DNA of 64,000 nt from Cyathus striatus. Its lineage: Eukaryota; Basidiomycota; Agaricomycetes; Agaricales; Nidulariaceae. Numbering within the stretch: the stretch's first letter is position 1; every line of letters begins with the position of its first letter. The DNA is taken from the NCBI GenBank assembly GCA_025738555.1, contig JAOVFP010000018.1, positions 1,364,001 through 1,428,000 of the forward strand, read 5' to 3'. The translations under genes and the position numbers were made by a program. This document shows, in pieces, positions 1 through 10,972 of this stretch. Below the pieces are notes generated by a model. The model saw only the letters and a program-made list of their open reading frames with translations. It did not search any database and was not told the origin of the DNA.

Positions 1-1
1 T

Positions 2-2432
2 GGGGGTCCAGGTACAGGAAAATCTGCAATAGCTTCTACCCTGGTTGAATCTCTTAATTCAAATGAATGGAAGAGACTGGGTGGCTGCCATTTCTTTAAG
101 AGAGATGATAATACTTTAAGTGATGCCACTGTAGTTTGGAGAACAATAGCTGCAGATTTAGCTTCCAAGTCAAAGTATTTTATGTTGAAAGACAAAATTG
201 CAGAACATCTTGATAGCAACTTTCAGCTTGGAAGCATTGGATGGCATTTCAAACACTTGATTGAAGACCCACTTGTTACTAGTCATGAACAACTTAAATG
301 TGACCCACCTGCATTTGTGATTGATGCTCTTGATGAATGCAAATCATCTAATGATTTTATATATCTGAAAAAAACTTTACAAAACTGGGTTGAACTTCCT
401 AAACATTTCAAGCTCATTTTAACTGGGAGGCCTGGTTCCCTACCAGATATAATTGAGAATGAAAATTCATGCAAGATTGTTAAATTGGAAACAGATACTA
501 ACCATGATGCAGAAATTGATCATGATATATATATCTTTCTAACAAAAAGTTTGGAATACTATCAGAATGAATTACAACTTCAGTCAATAGACAAAGAATT
601 ACATGAGATGACCAAAAAATGTGCTGGTCTGTTCATTTGGGCATCAACAGCAGTTAAATATATCACTATGACTGCAGAAGAAAATGAACAGCTTTCACCT
701 GAAAAAAAATTTCAGCAAGTTCTTCTTGGACATGTAAATCAAAGTGTTGAGATTCTCTATAATCAAATACTGCAAAATTCTTTTGGTAAATGGATACCAG
801 ATAGGCAGAAAATTGTAAGACAAGTGCTAGGAATAATATACATGGCAAAGTCTCCATTGCATAAAGAGGTCATTTCTTACTTTGTCAATATTGATGGGAA
901 TAATGTTGCTGAGGAAATCTCTAGAATTCTAAGTTATCTTCTTCCAGTTACATCAATGAAAAATAATCATATAACATTCCATCATTTATCATTTGTTGAA
1001 TTTTTATTGGGAGGGTTTATAAATGAAGAATTTAAAATCAACCAATACAAAATTATGAAAACCATGACAAAAGAAATATTTGAGATTCTCAATAGTCAAC
1101 TAAAATTTAATATTTGCAATATTGACTCATCATATACAATGAATGAAAATATTGAGCCAACAATAGTTACTCAATATATACCATCACATCTTCAATATTG
1201 CTGCAAATATTGGAACATGCATTACATTGAAATGATTGAAAGTGAAAAATATCATTTTATTTCTTTAGCAAAGGAATTTAGTTTGTTCTTATTCACAAAT
1301 TTTTTATATTGGTTAGAAGTCATGAGCCTCTTAAATGAGATACAAACAGCAGAAGAAATGTTGAAACAACTAATATTATGCACAAAGGTATGCTGCCAGC
1401 TAATTTAATACCAGTAAGGTACTGAGCTTTATAAAGATAAACTCTACAGAACATAATTTCATTGAAGATGGGATAAAATTTATTATAAATTTTTACATTC
1501 CTATTACTAGAAGTTTATCTCATATATATATCTCAGCACTGGCATTTGCACCAGAAAACTCATTGATTTGGAAGCATTTCTCTCCATTCTATGGAAATAT
1601 ACCTTCCATTATAAAAGGGAGAAATAGAGACTGGAATAGATATTTTCAGTCTATATGCTATACCAGTTCAGCAGTGACATGTGTGGCATATTCTCCAAAT
1701 GGGAGACAGGTAGTGTTTGGCTTAGATGACAATACTATCAGAGTATGGAGTACATATCTCACTACTGAATCTACTGAACCATTTCAGGGCCACAGTGATC
1801 ATGTGACATCTGTGGCATTTTCTCCAGATGGAACACAAGTGGTGTCTGGCTCAGATGATAGAACAGTCAGGGTGTGGAATGTGAAGAGTGGAAAAACCAT
1901 TGCTGGACCATTTCAAGGCCACAGTCATGCAGTGACATCTGTGGCATTTTCTCCAGATGGAACACAAGTGGTGTCTGGCTCAGATGATAAAATAGTCAGG
2001 GTGTGGAATGTGAAGAGTGGAAAAACTATTGCTGGACCATTTCAAGGCCACAGTCATTCAGTGACATCTGTGGCATTTTCTCCAGATGGAACACAAGTGG
2101 TGTCTAGCTCAAATAATCAAACAGTCAGGGTGTGGAACACAAACAATTCTTTTGATCATTCAGATGAACTTGACATATTAGAAGATGACATTATCTTTTC
2201 AACCTGCATTTCAGATGGATGGGTAAAAGACAATAATAAAAAGCCATTATTTTGGGTTCCTTCTAATTATAGAGAACATCTCTGCAGTCATGAAACTGTA
2301 CAAATCTTTCCTAGTGATAATATGTGTCAAATTGATTTGACAAATTTTGCCTATGGATATCAGTGGTACAAGTGTAAATCTGGGCCTTCTGCTATTCCAA
2401 AGGCTTGGTTCAGATGGACAAGTAAAAAATAG
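2..2432 (+). CDS. NACHT-WD40 (NWD) STAND protein, 5' end outside window
   Basis: Partial gene for a fungal NLR-like signalling ATPase of the HET-E/NWD type. The frame is open from base 2: the Walker A loop (GGPGTGKSAIAS) is encoded at 2-37 and a Walker B-like stretch (FVIDALDEC) at about 311-340. An all-alpha linker region follows to 1408. The frame then changes: in-frame residues resembling the conserved NWD linker (SHIYISALAFAPENS) lead into the next open stretch, so a very short intron (GT at 1388, AG near 1418, both exons phase 0) or a small frameshift lies at 1388-1420. WD40 blades follow (about 1670-2145), then a C-terminal tail with the motif LFWVPSNYREHLC seen in mushroom NWD proteins. 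Codon use is very AT-rich and the gene has no CpG. Such proteins are linked to non-self recognition and cell death; that role is inferred from the family. The N-terminal effector domain is missing here. Confidence 0.85.
1788..2145 (+). repeat. Near-identical WD40-encoding tandem repeats
   Basis: Three tandem units of 129 bp (43 codons; the last one truncated) begin with GHS and contain TSVAFSPDGTQVVSGSDD and VRVWNVKSGKTIAGPFQ. They are almost identical in DNA as well as protein, while the preceding blade (about 1670-1787) has diverged. Such homogenised WD40 arrays are known in HET-E-like fungal NLRs, where repeat number and ligand-facing residues vary between strains. The visible differences fall at the residue after GHS (D/H/S positions) and in the DDR/DDK/NNQ turn. 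Confidence 0.85.
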
Positions 2433-2570
2433 TAATAACAAGATATTATTTTGGGTTCCTTTCAATTGTGCAAATCTTGCCAGATAATGACATGTGTGAA
2501 GTTTATTTGGCACATTTCATTCATGGATCTAACTGCTACAAGTATAAATTTATTTTTAGGAACAATGCTG
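2433..2570 (+). pseudogene. Diverged second copy of the NWD C-terminal tail
   Basis: Immediately after the stop codon a second, diverged copy of the tail can be read. It starts with a near-identical stretch encoding LFWVPFN (2448-2468). It continues, in a shifted frame from about 2466, as VQILPDNDMCEVYLAHF and HGSNCYKYKF, matching VQIFPSDNMCQIDLTNF and YGYQWYKCKSG of the gene. It is out of frame with the gene and is a tail duplication or the remnant of another NWD copy. Confidence 0.6.
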
Positions 2571-2872
2571 AGCATGTTGCACCTTGCTTTCTTTAGTTTC
2601 CTCTTGGTATTTCCACTTATGTTCCTTTTTTTCATCAACTCTGGTATCTCAAGGATAAGCATGTTATTCAGACTGTATTACTTGTATTATATTGCATGAT
2701 GTTGGGGCATAACCTCAGAACAATTGATTAACCTGTTAGTTTTTATTGCTTTGCAATATTACACACATCATTTCTGGTTTTTCTCCTCATTCCATGAGCC
2801 TTCAGAAATCCAACTGAATTCTACTACCACTACTGAGTTTCTATTTATCATTGAATGCTAAATGTATAAATA
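2571..2872. other. AT-rich intergenic DNA, nothing recognised
   Basis: Short open frames only, no coding signature, and no CpG dinucleotide. It lies between the NWD tail remnant and the palindromic MITE. Confidence 0.5.
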
Positions 2873-3303
2873 CAGTGTCAGATCACACTTATGCCTCAGA
2901 CAGGCCTAAATTGGGTTCATGTAAATATGGTACATCCTGATTTTTGTAACAATTAGAATATGCCATAAAATATGTAATGTGTCAGATGCATTAGAAAATT
3001 CTAAATTGGGTAATACATCTGCTTATTGTTCCAATTGTTTCATGCTGATTTTACCTGTGCAACATGAACTGAGCCTCTGAAAATTTTCCAATTGGCCTAG
3101 GAACAGATGGGGTTATGGATCTTATTGTAAATATGTTGCATGGATTGGTCAGCTTTCCTATTCTTGCACATATTCTAGATTTGCTCACACATTGGTCAGA
3201 TAACATATTTTAATAACTATTCTAATTGTTAAGTAAATTGGGTTGTATCATATTTACAGTGATCTGATCCACTCTTGTCTGAGGTGTTACATACTAACAC
3301 TTG
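2873..3303. mobile_element. Palindromic MITE-like element (~430 bp)
   Basis: The left ~115 bp (2873-2990) and right ~110 bp (3190-3303) are diverged inverted copies. CCTCAGACA, GTAAATATG.TACA and TAACAATTAGAATA occur in the same order on opposite strands. The termini read CAGTGTCAG and, on the other strand, CAAGTGTTAG. No coding capacity. A target-site duplication could not be fixed by eye, so the superfamily is open; the CAGTG-type end would suit hAT. Confidence 0.6.
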
Positions 3304-3529
3304 ATAATGTTTGTACTTGTATGGTAGCAGTTTTTGGCTGCTGCCAGTATAACCATAGCTTACCAAGTATTTACAGTAGCCTTTTCTGCCCTTGTACCTT
3401 CATAGACAGATAACTTATGTGGTCTACTTTACTTTGTGTGAGTATAAGTATAGCATTAGGAGATATATACACTTTTTTAAATCTTCCAGTTTAATTTTAT
3501 GCCTATGAATGTACTACCATGCAAAACAA
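3304..3529. other. AT-rich intergenic DNA, nothing recognised
   Basis: No coding or repeat signal recognised; still without CpG. Confidence 0.4.
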
Positions 3530-4305
3530 TCACAAGGCTATTGTTACACACCAATTCTCTTCCTGCTTAGAAGTGGTTGTGAAGGTGCCCAGAGGGCACG
3601 GGAAAACTATAATGGAAACCCAAAGTGAGTACAGGTACAGGTACAGGAGTGCAGAAGTGAACTGTGGCTTCAGTATATGTGCTGCACTGCCTGGATATCC
3701 CCAGGGAATGGTTTGTGTTTCACAACAGACAATATCCAATGTAAGGAAATGTTCCAGAGTATGCAAGGGGCTTCACCACTACATTAGGCAGTGGGAGAGA
3801 AACCCGAAGGAAAACCCAGAGCAGGTTTCGGAACTTAAAGTAGGAAGAAAGTGTACAAAATTGATATGAATACTGAAGACTACCTAGTACATTTGGAAGG
3901 CTATTTATATGTACTAGTAAGACATAGGTATGAATCTGGAGACAGAATGCTAAGTGTAAGTAAATGAAATAAAGACTGGGCAAAGAGGAGTAGCAGCACA
4001 AATGATGCGCTCAGAATGAACAATAAGAAACTAAACTACATTGACCATAATGAAATGTACAAGTGAGAATGGAAGAGAGGAGTAATGTTATAATGATGCA
4101 GTGAGGCCATCATAAGAGAAACTACATATCTGAAGTATCCAATAGAAAACCTGATGGGTTCGGGGTATGAACCTGGGTGGGAATATTGGGAAGTATAAAC
4201 CCAAAGTGGGTGCGTGCTGGGAATGGACCAGGTATGTTGGAAGGTCACGTGGAGACCTTCAGTAACGTTGGCATGATATAGCCAGGCATGGATATAACAG
4301 CTATA
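3530..4305 (+). repeat. Unclassified dispersed repeat, copy A
   Basis: A ~780-bp sequence that recurs inverted at 8415-9205. Shared landmarks in order: CTTCCTGCTTAGAAG-like, GTAATGGAAACC, GGATATCCCCAGGGAATG, GGCAGTGGGAGAGAAACC, GGAATGGAAGAGAGGAGTAAT, GGCCATCATAAGAGAAACTA and ACCTTCAGTAACGTTGGCA. Copy A has a triplicated TACAGG near 3630. The 116-codon open frame in it is not conserved as a frame in copy B, so the repeat is probably non-coding. No terminal structure was recognised. Confidence 0.7.
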
Positions 4306-6357
4306 GTGACAGTATGAAATCCAAGTTCCACATCAATATCAGATAATGCCATTCCAATACATTAGAACACCCTTCTATCCTGATATGTCTAGTAATATAG
4401 TAAGGTGGTTCTTTGAAATATAGTAGCTATTGTACTAGTAATGCAGTGTAGTGAATCAAGTCCAAGAGTCCAAGAGTTGGTGTGAGTCCCAAGCTCCCAA
4501 CTATAGTATTCTACTAAAATATACTACCAAGATTGTTGATATCAAATGGACATAATGTTTGTATCACTACAAGTGCCAATGTGTGCATACCCCTTTCTCC
4601 TTTTCTATCCATTCATCTCATATTACTTACATTCATATCTCTCTTTGTTTCTTTATACTATGACCACTAGTAGATACATATATAACTACTCAGTAGGCAT
4701 ACATTCACCTCAGTTGTTATATTCTACAGTTGGGGCCACATGAACACCACCAGCTTTTTTCAACTTTTTGATTGATTTTTTCCCACACCCTAAATGCTTT
4801 CTGACCTCCAAAAACTATTGGAATAGCATATTTCAAGGGTCTGCTTTTGATTTCCATGAGCCAATTTCACTCAAACTGATTTTTTGTATTTTTGACCCAA
4901 AAATTTGGTGTACAGCCTAAATAAACAGGTAAAATCTCGGAAAATTCATTTTTGGCATCCTTTCATTAATCTAGTTATGATTCTGTTAAAATAACTCCCA
5001 CTGGAGTACCCGTTCTAGCACTAAAAAAAGCCTAAGTAGCTGGACATACCTGTAGTATACATTGTGAAAAATGCTCAAAAATCCTATAAAATGTATTAAA
5101 TCTTGCTCAAATGTTTTCTAGAGTAACACTATAACTACAGCAGCATAAATCTGCAAATTTAGCAGATTTCATGTGATTAATAGTACTATTATACTACACT
5201 ATTAAGAAGTATTTAACTAATTAGTACTGCATACTAATTACTACAAACTTTAAAGCAATATTAGACAACTATTTAATTCTTGACAAGTCATATATAGCTA
5301 CATTATAAATACCATACTGCTGAGGACTTTGGAACATTGATAATATTCTGAGCCTTGAGGTGCCTATCAAGAATATTAAAGCAGCAACTAGTGGAGTAGA
5401 CCAATTGTCAATGCATATATTCCCCTCTGTAGGGGCTCAGTGCACACCAAGCTGATAGCCTTAGTCAGCAGCCTCTGATGTGTCAGCATGGAACCATTTC
5501 TTTGTTTGGTGCTTACTTTAAAGAAGAATGCTTGTAATTGGCTTGTAAGTGCATACACTACATATTATGTATGTAGTTTTACATTTGAGTAGATAGGTTT
5601 GAGCCATTTTTGAGCTGAAAATTGAGTTTCATGAGACATTTCAGTTCTTTCCTATGCCATGATAGGTTGGTGATAGGGTTCATGTCCTAACTCAGGTAGA
5701 TTTGGACCCTGTAACATGTCAGTTTTTTGGTCAAAAATTTTGGCACACCTATTCTGTCATGGGAATTTCCTGAAAACATTGTTTTTGGACATTTCTGATG
5801 TTGCTGATGTCAGAAGTAACAAAGAATAAAGAGGGGGTAGTTGAGGGAATAGAGGATGATGAGAGAGCAAAGAGGGTGGTAAAGGAGTAAGAACTCAAAC
5901 ACAAACACTGACACAGACACAGATGGGGAGGAAACTTATTAACAACTACTAAGTTACAGAGTGTATATATATTAAGGCTATCTACCAAAGTCCAACCAAG
6001 GTCCAGGTAACTAAGGTAACAGACAGCTGTCAATCTGTCAATCACAGAACTGTCAATCACAGAATTGTCAAGTATGACAGATGACAAGTGACAGCTGTCA
6101 AAGAAGCTGTGCAACCCAGAATATCTAACAGCTGATTCTGAATCTGAAGTCTGTTTGTGCCCAAAAATTCACATTGTTGAGATATAAAATTGGTGGGGTT
6201 TATGTGGCCCCAACTGTACAATAATACTGAGGTGAGACATCTAGCCACTTTTCTATTTATATCTTGTACTAACATTACACATAGATTAGTATTACTTACC
6301 ATATATATAGGATATTCCATTCTACAAAGGGAAGTGTAAAGCCACACTTATATAAAA

Positions 6358-6450
6358 GTTTTCATGTTGTAGTGGTAAAGTGCTGTACTATGGGAAACCT
6401 ATTAGTCATCACTCTAAAGCTGTTGGTTCAATTCTGACTGAGGTCATTAT
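6358..6450 (+). ncRNA. tRNA-like relic with pol III A/B-box motifs
   Basis: GTAGTGGTAAAGTGC resembles a tRNA D-arm. About 50 bp downstream, GTTGG-TTCAATT-CTGAC forms a complete T-arm with a GGTTCAATTC B box. A proper acceptor or anticodon stem is not evident, so this is read as a decayed tRNA or a tRNA-derived SINE head rather than a working tRNA. Confidence 0.35.
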
Positions 6451-7909
6451 TAACTATGTATGTTTATTTTTATTATTAGTAAGCAACACTATGAAATACA
6501 ATTGAAGCTTACTACTATTGTATAAGATTCACCTGAATTTCTAGTGAATTATATGTGAATTTTGGAGTATTTTCACTGAACTGGGAAGTGTCAACTGCAT
6601 TGACAGAAATCTTGCTTGCAATAATTAGGGAAATGAATAAATAATAATATGCAGGGAAGTAAAAAGGGTGCAACAATTGTAAATAATAATTGGGGGAAAA
6701 GAAGATGGTGCAATGAAAGAAAAGAGGAGGCTTAATAAGCAGTCTGACAATGTCTGCTTAATGGTAGAGCTATGAGAGAGAGGGGGGGGAGGGAGAAAGT
6801 GAGTGTACCATTTTTTTGAAGCCAACATGTAAATTGAGCAAATGCATGCCAGTCCAAATATATAGAGTACTTTTTTCATGGTATCATGTTAAACATATTC
6901 TGAATAAGATGAAGGGCATGATGTGATAGTGGTCTGCATAAGTGACAGGAAGAAGAAATGGATTGAGAGGTTACCTTAAGTACAAGGAAGAGTTAAGTAA
7001 TATGTATAAGTAGTGTAACAACAGCCATGACAAATGACCAAATTCTGAAACATGAATAAAGATATGGAAGACTAAGTATATAAAGCTGGGTGTATGAGAG
7101 TCAAATACACAAAACAGTATGACATAGTTACAGTAGGTAGACTAAACAAAATACACCATATGTAACCCAATAGTGAGGAAAGCAATAAGATGCCAATGCC
7201 AATAATAGGAAAAAGGTGTTTCCATAGACTATAAATCAGACAACACATACCAAGTGCATTCCCCACATGCATATTACACCATGCACAACCCAGTTTGAAT
7301 AAAGCATGTAGAAAGCAAGTTCAGTTCACCAATATCACCAATGATTACCTCAAAATCAGTGGGGGGGGAGGGCAGGGGAAGGGAAATGGGAAGGCAAAGT
7401 GGGAGGGCAACATTGCACCATGGGATCACCAGTGCATGACAGGGAACAAGAAAATGAAGGTGGTGCATGCGCACAACAAGACCTGACCAAGAAGAAGGGG
7501 GTGGGGTTGAAGAGCTGAAAATGCATGATGAAGAGTATTCAGCAAGCAGGTTGGATGGCCAAGAAGCAGAAGCAGGGTCAATGAAAATGGGGCATCTGCA
7601 TGATTGCTGCCAAGAATTGGGGGGGGATGGTCAACAAAGCAGAAGTGTACAACCAAAAGGATTTAGCAATCAGGTTGGGGCCAACAAATGCCATGGATTG
7701 AACAAGAAATTGAAGAAGCATAGAAGAGAAAGGTAATGCAACAACAAGAGCAAACTAGAGAGCAGAGGAAAAGAAGATTAGGAGATTGATGAGAGATAGA
7801 ACAGCACATGACCATGGAAGAAGTCACATGTGGGTCAAAAGTGCAATCTATTTTCACCTGAGAGAGTACCTTGCAAGCAAAGTGATATCACTGAGTGACA
7901 TGAGTATCA

Positions 7910-8045
7910 GGTGAAAAATTCATGTGAAGTTCATGTGAATTCAGGTGAAAATCAAGTGAAATTATTAGTGGTGTTCTCACTGAAATTCAGCCAAAATAAT
8001 GTTAAAAAGTTCACCTGAATTTCATATGAAATTCACATGTAAAGG
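7910..8045. repeat. Short inverted repeats around TTCACCTGAATTTC
   Basis: The ~31-bp stretch at about 7913-7943 is an imperfect inverted copy of about 8013-8043 (TTCACCTGAATT..CATATGAA). A further copy of TTCACCTGAATTTC lies at about 6528. They look like ends of non-autonomous DNA transposons, but no clean element boundary could be drawn. Confidence 0.4.
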
Positions 8046-8414
8046 GGGGAGCATAAAGAGCTCAAAACATTGCACTCTTGAACTAAACATAAATCTAACT
8101 TGAACTTTCAGTTCTTCATTGGTGTCAATACTACTTAAATAAAGATTATCTAAAAAGTTAGTCTTATCATCTGGAGCTTACCACAAGGGGGTGAAGTTGA
8201 AGGTCTAGAATTTGGACATAGTATTAAAACAGTAGCAGTGCTTGAAAGAGCAAGAACAGAGGTAGTGTGGTAAGTTTTAGTACAAACAAGAAAGAATGTT
8301 TGTCAAAAACACCACAGATAGTGGGCAACCTATTCATAGAGAACCCAGAACATTTTAAAGCTAGAAATAAAGTTCTTAAAAAGGCACTAGTAATTGAATC
8401 AGGCAGTAGTAATA

Positions 8415-9205
8415 TGTTATATCCATGTCCAGATATACCTTGCCAATGTTACTGAAGGTTCCCACATGACTGTTGAACATACTTGGTCTGTTCCCAGAAC
8501 ATACCCACTACTGGTTTACACTTTCTGACGTTCCTGCCTGGGAACATACCTGGAACCTGTCAGGTTTTCTATTGGGTATCCCAGATACATAGTTTCTCTT
8601 ATGATGGCCTCACCACATCATCATTATATTACTCCTCTCTTCCATTCCTACTTATATGTTTCATCATGGCCTTTGTAGATTAGTTCCTTATTCTTCATTC
8701 TGAGTGCATCATTTGCACCCCTACTCTGCTTTTCCCAGACTTCATTTCCTACTTACTCCTTTAACTTGTCCTTTGTATTATACTTCTACATTTGTACCTA
8801 TAGGTTCCTACTTAGTATAAGTAGTCTTCCAGATGTACTAAGTAGCTCTCAGTATTTGTATAAACCTCATACACTTCTTCCTACTTCTAAGTTCCAAAAC
8901 CTGCTCCAGGTTTTCCTTTGGGTTTCTCTCCCACTGCCTAGTGTAGTGGCAAAGCCTTCTCTTATACTCTGGAACATCTTCCTTTGTTGTATATCATCTT
9001 CCTTGAAATATGAACCATTCCCTGGGGATATCCAGGCAGTGCAGCACACAAGCTGAAGCCATGGTTCTTTCTGCACTCCTGCTCTATGTTTCCATACCCA
9101 TACTCACTTCAGGTTTCCATTACAGTTCTCCCACACCCTCCAGGCGTCTTTGCATTTGTTTCCCAGTAGGAAGGGAATCAGTACATAACATAATATTACA
9201 CCAGT
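8415..9205 (-). repeat. Unclassified dispersed repeat, copy B (inverted)
   Basis: Reverse-complement counterpart of 3530-4305, matching along its whole length with many small differences (e.g. CATTGGCAAGGTATATC against CGTTGGCATGATATAGC). The two copies face each other across ~4.1 kb. The open frames found here are short and not shared with copy A. Confidence 0.7.
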
Positions 9206-10202
9206 AATCTCTGAAATTCCTAGTGAACCAGTATTCCCCAGAGCATTCATAGACCTAGTACATGTCACATCCTGTTCTATTCCACTAGGGACAAGAACCT
9301 CAGAGGAGATAGTCTAAGTGGTGGAGTAACTTGTAACATGTTAGTAGGGTGTGTGGAGATAGTGAACAAGTACAGGAGTAGTGGAACATTGGCTTCAACT
9401 TGTGTGTTGTGCCCCTTGGACTTCCAGTTCCATATTTAAAACAAAGTGGAGTAAGTGGCAAAATAGCAGAGTTGGCTCAAGGCCCAAGTGGGAGAAAAGG
9501 TGTAAATGTAGTTGATTCGAAACTGAAGTCTATCTACATTACAGGAGTAGTTTATATAGTAAACTACTTTGTCTGAATGCATACAGAGTAATGCCCATGG
9601 GTATATGGCATCCTAGGGGTAAGTAAACTCCATAGAATGTAGACCATAAGTAAACTAGTAGTACACCTCTTGATTATAGTCATAGATAAAATGGCCACAA
9701 ACAGAGAACAAGGTAGAAATATTAAAGGGAAGGAACAAGTAAACAATTACAAGTAAACATTAGTAAGGAAGAGTTTGATATATAATAAGTATACATAGTC
9801 TGGAGGAAACATATAGAAAGCAGAGTAAACCTGGAGTTGGCTCCAATGGATTGGGATGATTGTCATGGATATGACAGTGCATTCAGATTCAGAAGCTGAA
9901 TTACAGTTATTACCAAAACTATTATCACTCAGCCTTGATGAGACAAGTCCAGAACCAACACCAGTTGTTGAACTGACAGAACTTCCATGAGAACTAGAAA
10001 GTAATTGTACATCAACAGCACCAGCCAATCCCCCAGCCATCATAACTAAAGATCTTCTATCCCCTGTGAGTAAGGATAGCTGTAAGTGGAATGGTGATCA
10101 TAAGTGAGTGAAAGACTGGTTATGAAGCTTAGAAATAACATATGAGCACTTTGGTGCAGCAGATGGAAAGAAGTGGATAAAGCATGCCCTTGGGTGTATA
10201 GC
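9206..10202. other. AT-rich flank of the Harbinger element
   Basis: No gene could be supported. Bases 10060-10200 encode a short coding-like string (EHFGAADGKKWIKHALGC) interrupted by stops upstream, possibly the residue of an old transposable-element ORF; the family was not recognised. The region ends at the TAA target duplication (10203-10205) of the Harbinger element. Confidence 0.35.
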
Positions 10203-10205
10203 TAA

Positions 10206-10281
10206 GACTCAGTTTGGATACAAGAATATGGGCATATTTTTGTCATATTTTCATTTTGATGGGAATACCATTGGGGACCCT
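10206..10281 (+). repeat. Harbinger left terminal inverted repeat
   Basis: Matches 27749-27824 in inverse orientation: CTCAGTTTGGATACAAGAAT, ATGGGCATATTTT, TCATTTTGATGGGAATACCA and GACCCTG occur in the same order with a few substitutions. Confidence 0.85.
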
Positions 10282-10384
10282 GGCTTTGGTAAGATGCTAA
10301 TATAAGTAGATCATCATCTGATAATCTGTTGGATTGGCAAGGTTACAGCCTTGACTGGGTTATGGGGGTGTATAATATTGGAGC

Positions 10385-10535
10385 ACTCCTGCCATGGTGA
10401 TGAGCCTGGTAGCCCACTCAACTGGTTAAGTACCTGTTCTTGCTTGTGTATAGGCAAGGGCTGGTAGCTCGGTTGGAAGAGCACCTAGTCATGAGTACAG
10501 GTGGTCACAGGTTCAATTCCTGTCCAGTCCAATAG
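10385..10535 (+). ncRNA. tRNA-derived SINE-like head(s) inside the Harbinger arm
   Basis: GGGCTGG (about 10458) can pair with CCAGTCC (about 10523). Between them are a D-arm (GCTC-GGTTGGAA-GAGC) and a perfect T-arm (ACAGG-TTCAATT-CCTGT) with a GGTTCAATTCC B box. The anticodon arm is defective (only three outer pairs, 8-nt loop containing CAT), so a functional tRNA is unlikely. A second D-arm-like string (TAGCCCACTCAACTGGTTAAG) lies just upstream at about 10398. Tandem tRNA-like heads followed by a pyrimidine-rich tail fit a SINE, but no target duplication was established. Confidence 0.45.
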
Positions 10536-10776
10536 TTTTAATATAATCTCAGCTGGCTTCCTCTGCACATCCTCCTGCATTTCTCCACACACTCCCTGTG
10601 TTCTCCCTGCCCCCTCATTGTATTCTTCATACTTTTCCCCACCTCCTTCTGACATCCTCCCTGTGTCTTCACTCCCTTGCTGTGTGTCTTTATTAATTCC
10701 TCTCTGCATCCTTCTGGCATCCTCATGGTGTTTTGCCATATTCCACATTGCAATCTTGATGCCAACATGTGTTTTA

Positions 10777-10813
10777 TGGTGCGCGCGGCTTAGTCACCAC
10801 AAGTTTTGTACAA
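10777..10813 (+). repeat. Mariner-like left TIR
   Basis: Inverse of 13890-13926; begins TGGTGCGCGCGG after a TA. Confidence 0.9.
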
Positions 10814-10972
10814 TGGCAAAATTGATCCGTGAAAAAAATTATATTGATTTTTCACCCATTTTTGACCATTTTCGTTGCCGTTGAGTGCCATCTTAGACCT
10901 ACATAGTTACTGTTGTATGGCTCCACCCTACATACGTTACACAACCAGACTTGACATCATCAAATAGTTCTA

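Larger units (their letters stand above)
4306..8414. other. AT-rich repeat-derived DNA between the inverted repeat copies
   Basis: About 4.1 kb without a recognisable gene. It holds a tRNA-like relic (6358-6450), purine/G-rich runs (6780-6795, 7362-7410), a short tandem motif (CTGTCAATCACAGAA, about 6030-6065) and a possible solo LTR on the minus strand (about 5795-6075: TATATATA, then a pyrimidine-rich stretch, TG..CA ends). The solo-LTR reading is weak because no target duplication was found. CpG is strongly depleted. Nothing else can be supported. Confidence 0.45.

Noticed and set aside
3519..3869. A 116-codon open frame as a gene.
   Set aside because: It lies in a repeat whose second copy does not preserve the frame.
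5795..6075. A solo LTR on the minus strand.
   Set aside because: A TATA-like box and pyrimidine-rich end suggest it, but no matching 5-bp target duplication or partner LTR was found.
10485..10884. Overlapping open frames on both strands.
   Set aside because: They coincide with the tRNA-like SINE and its pyrimidine-rich tail, and one crosses the mariner TIR.
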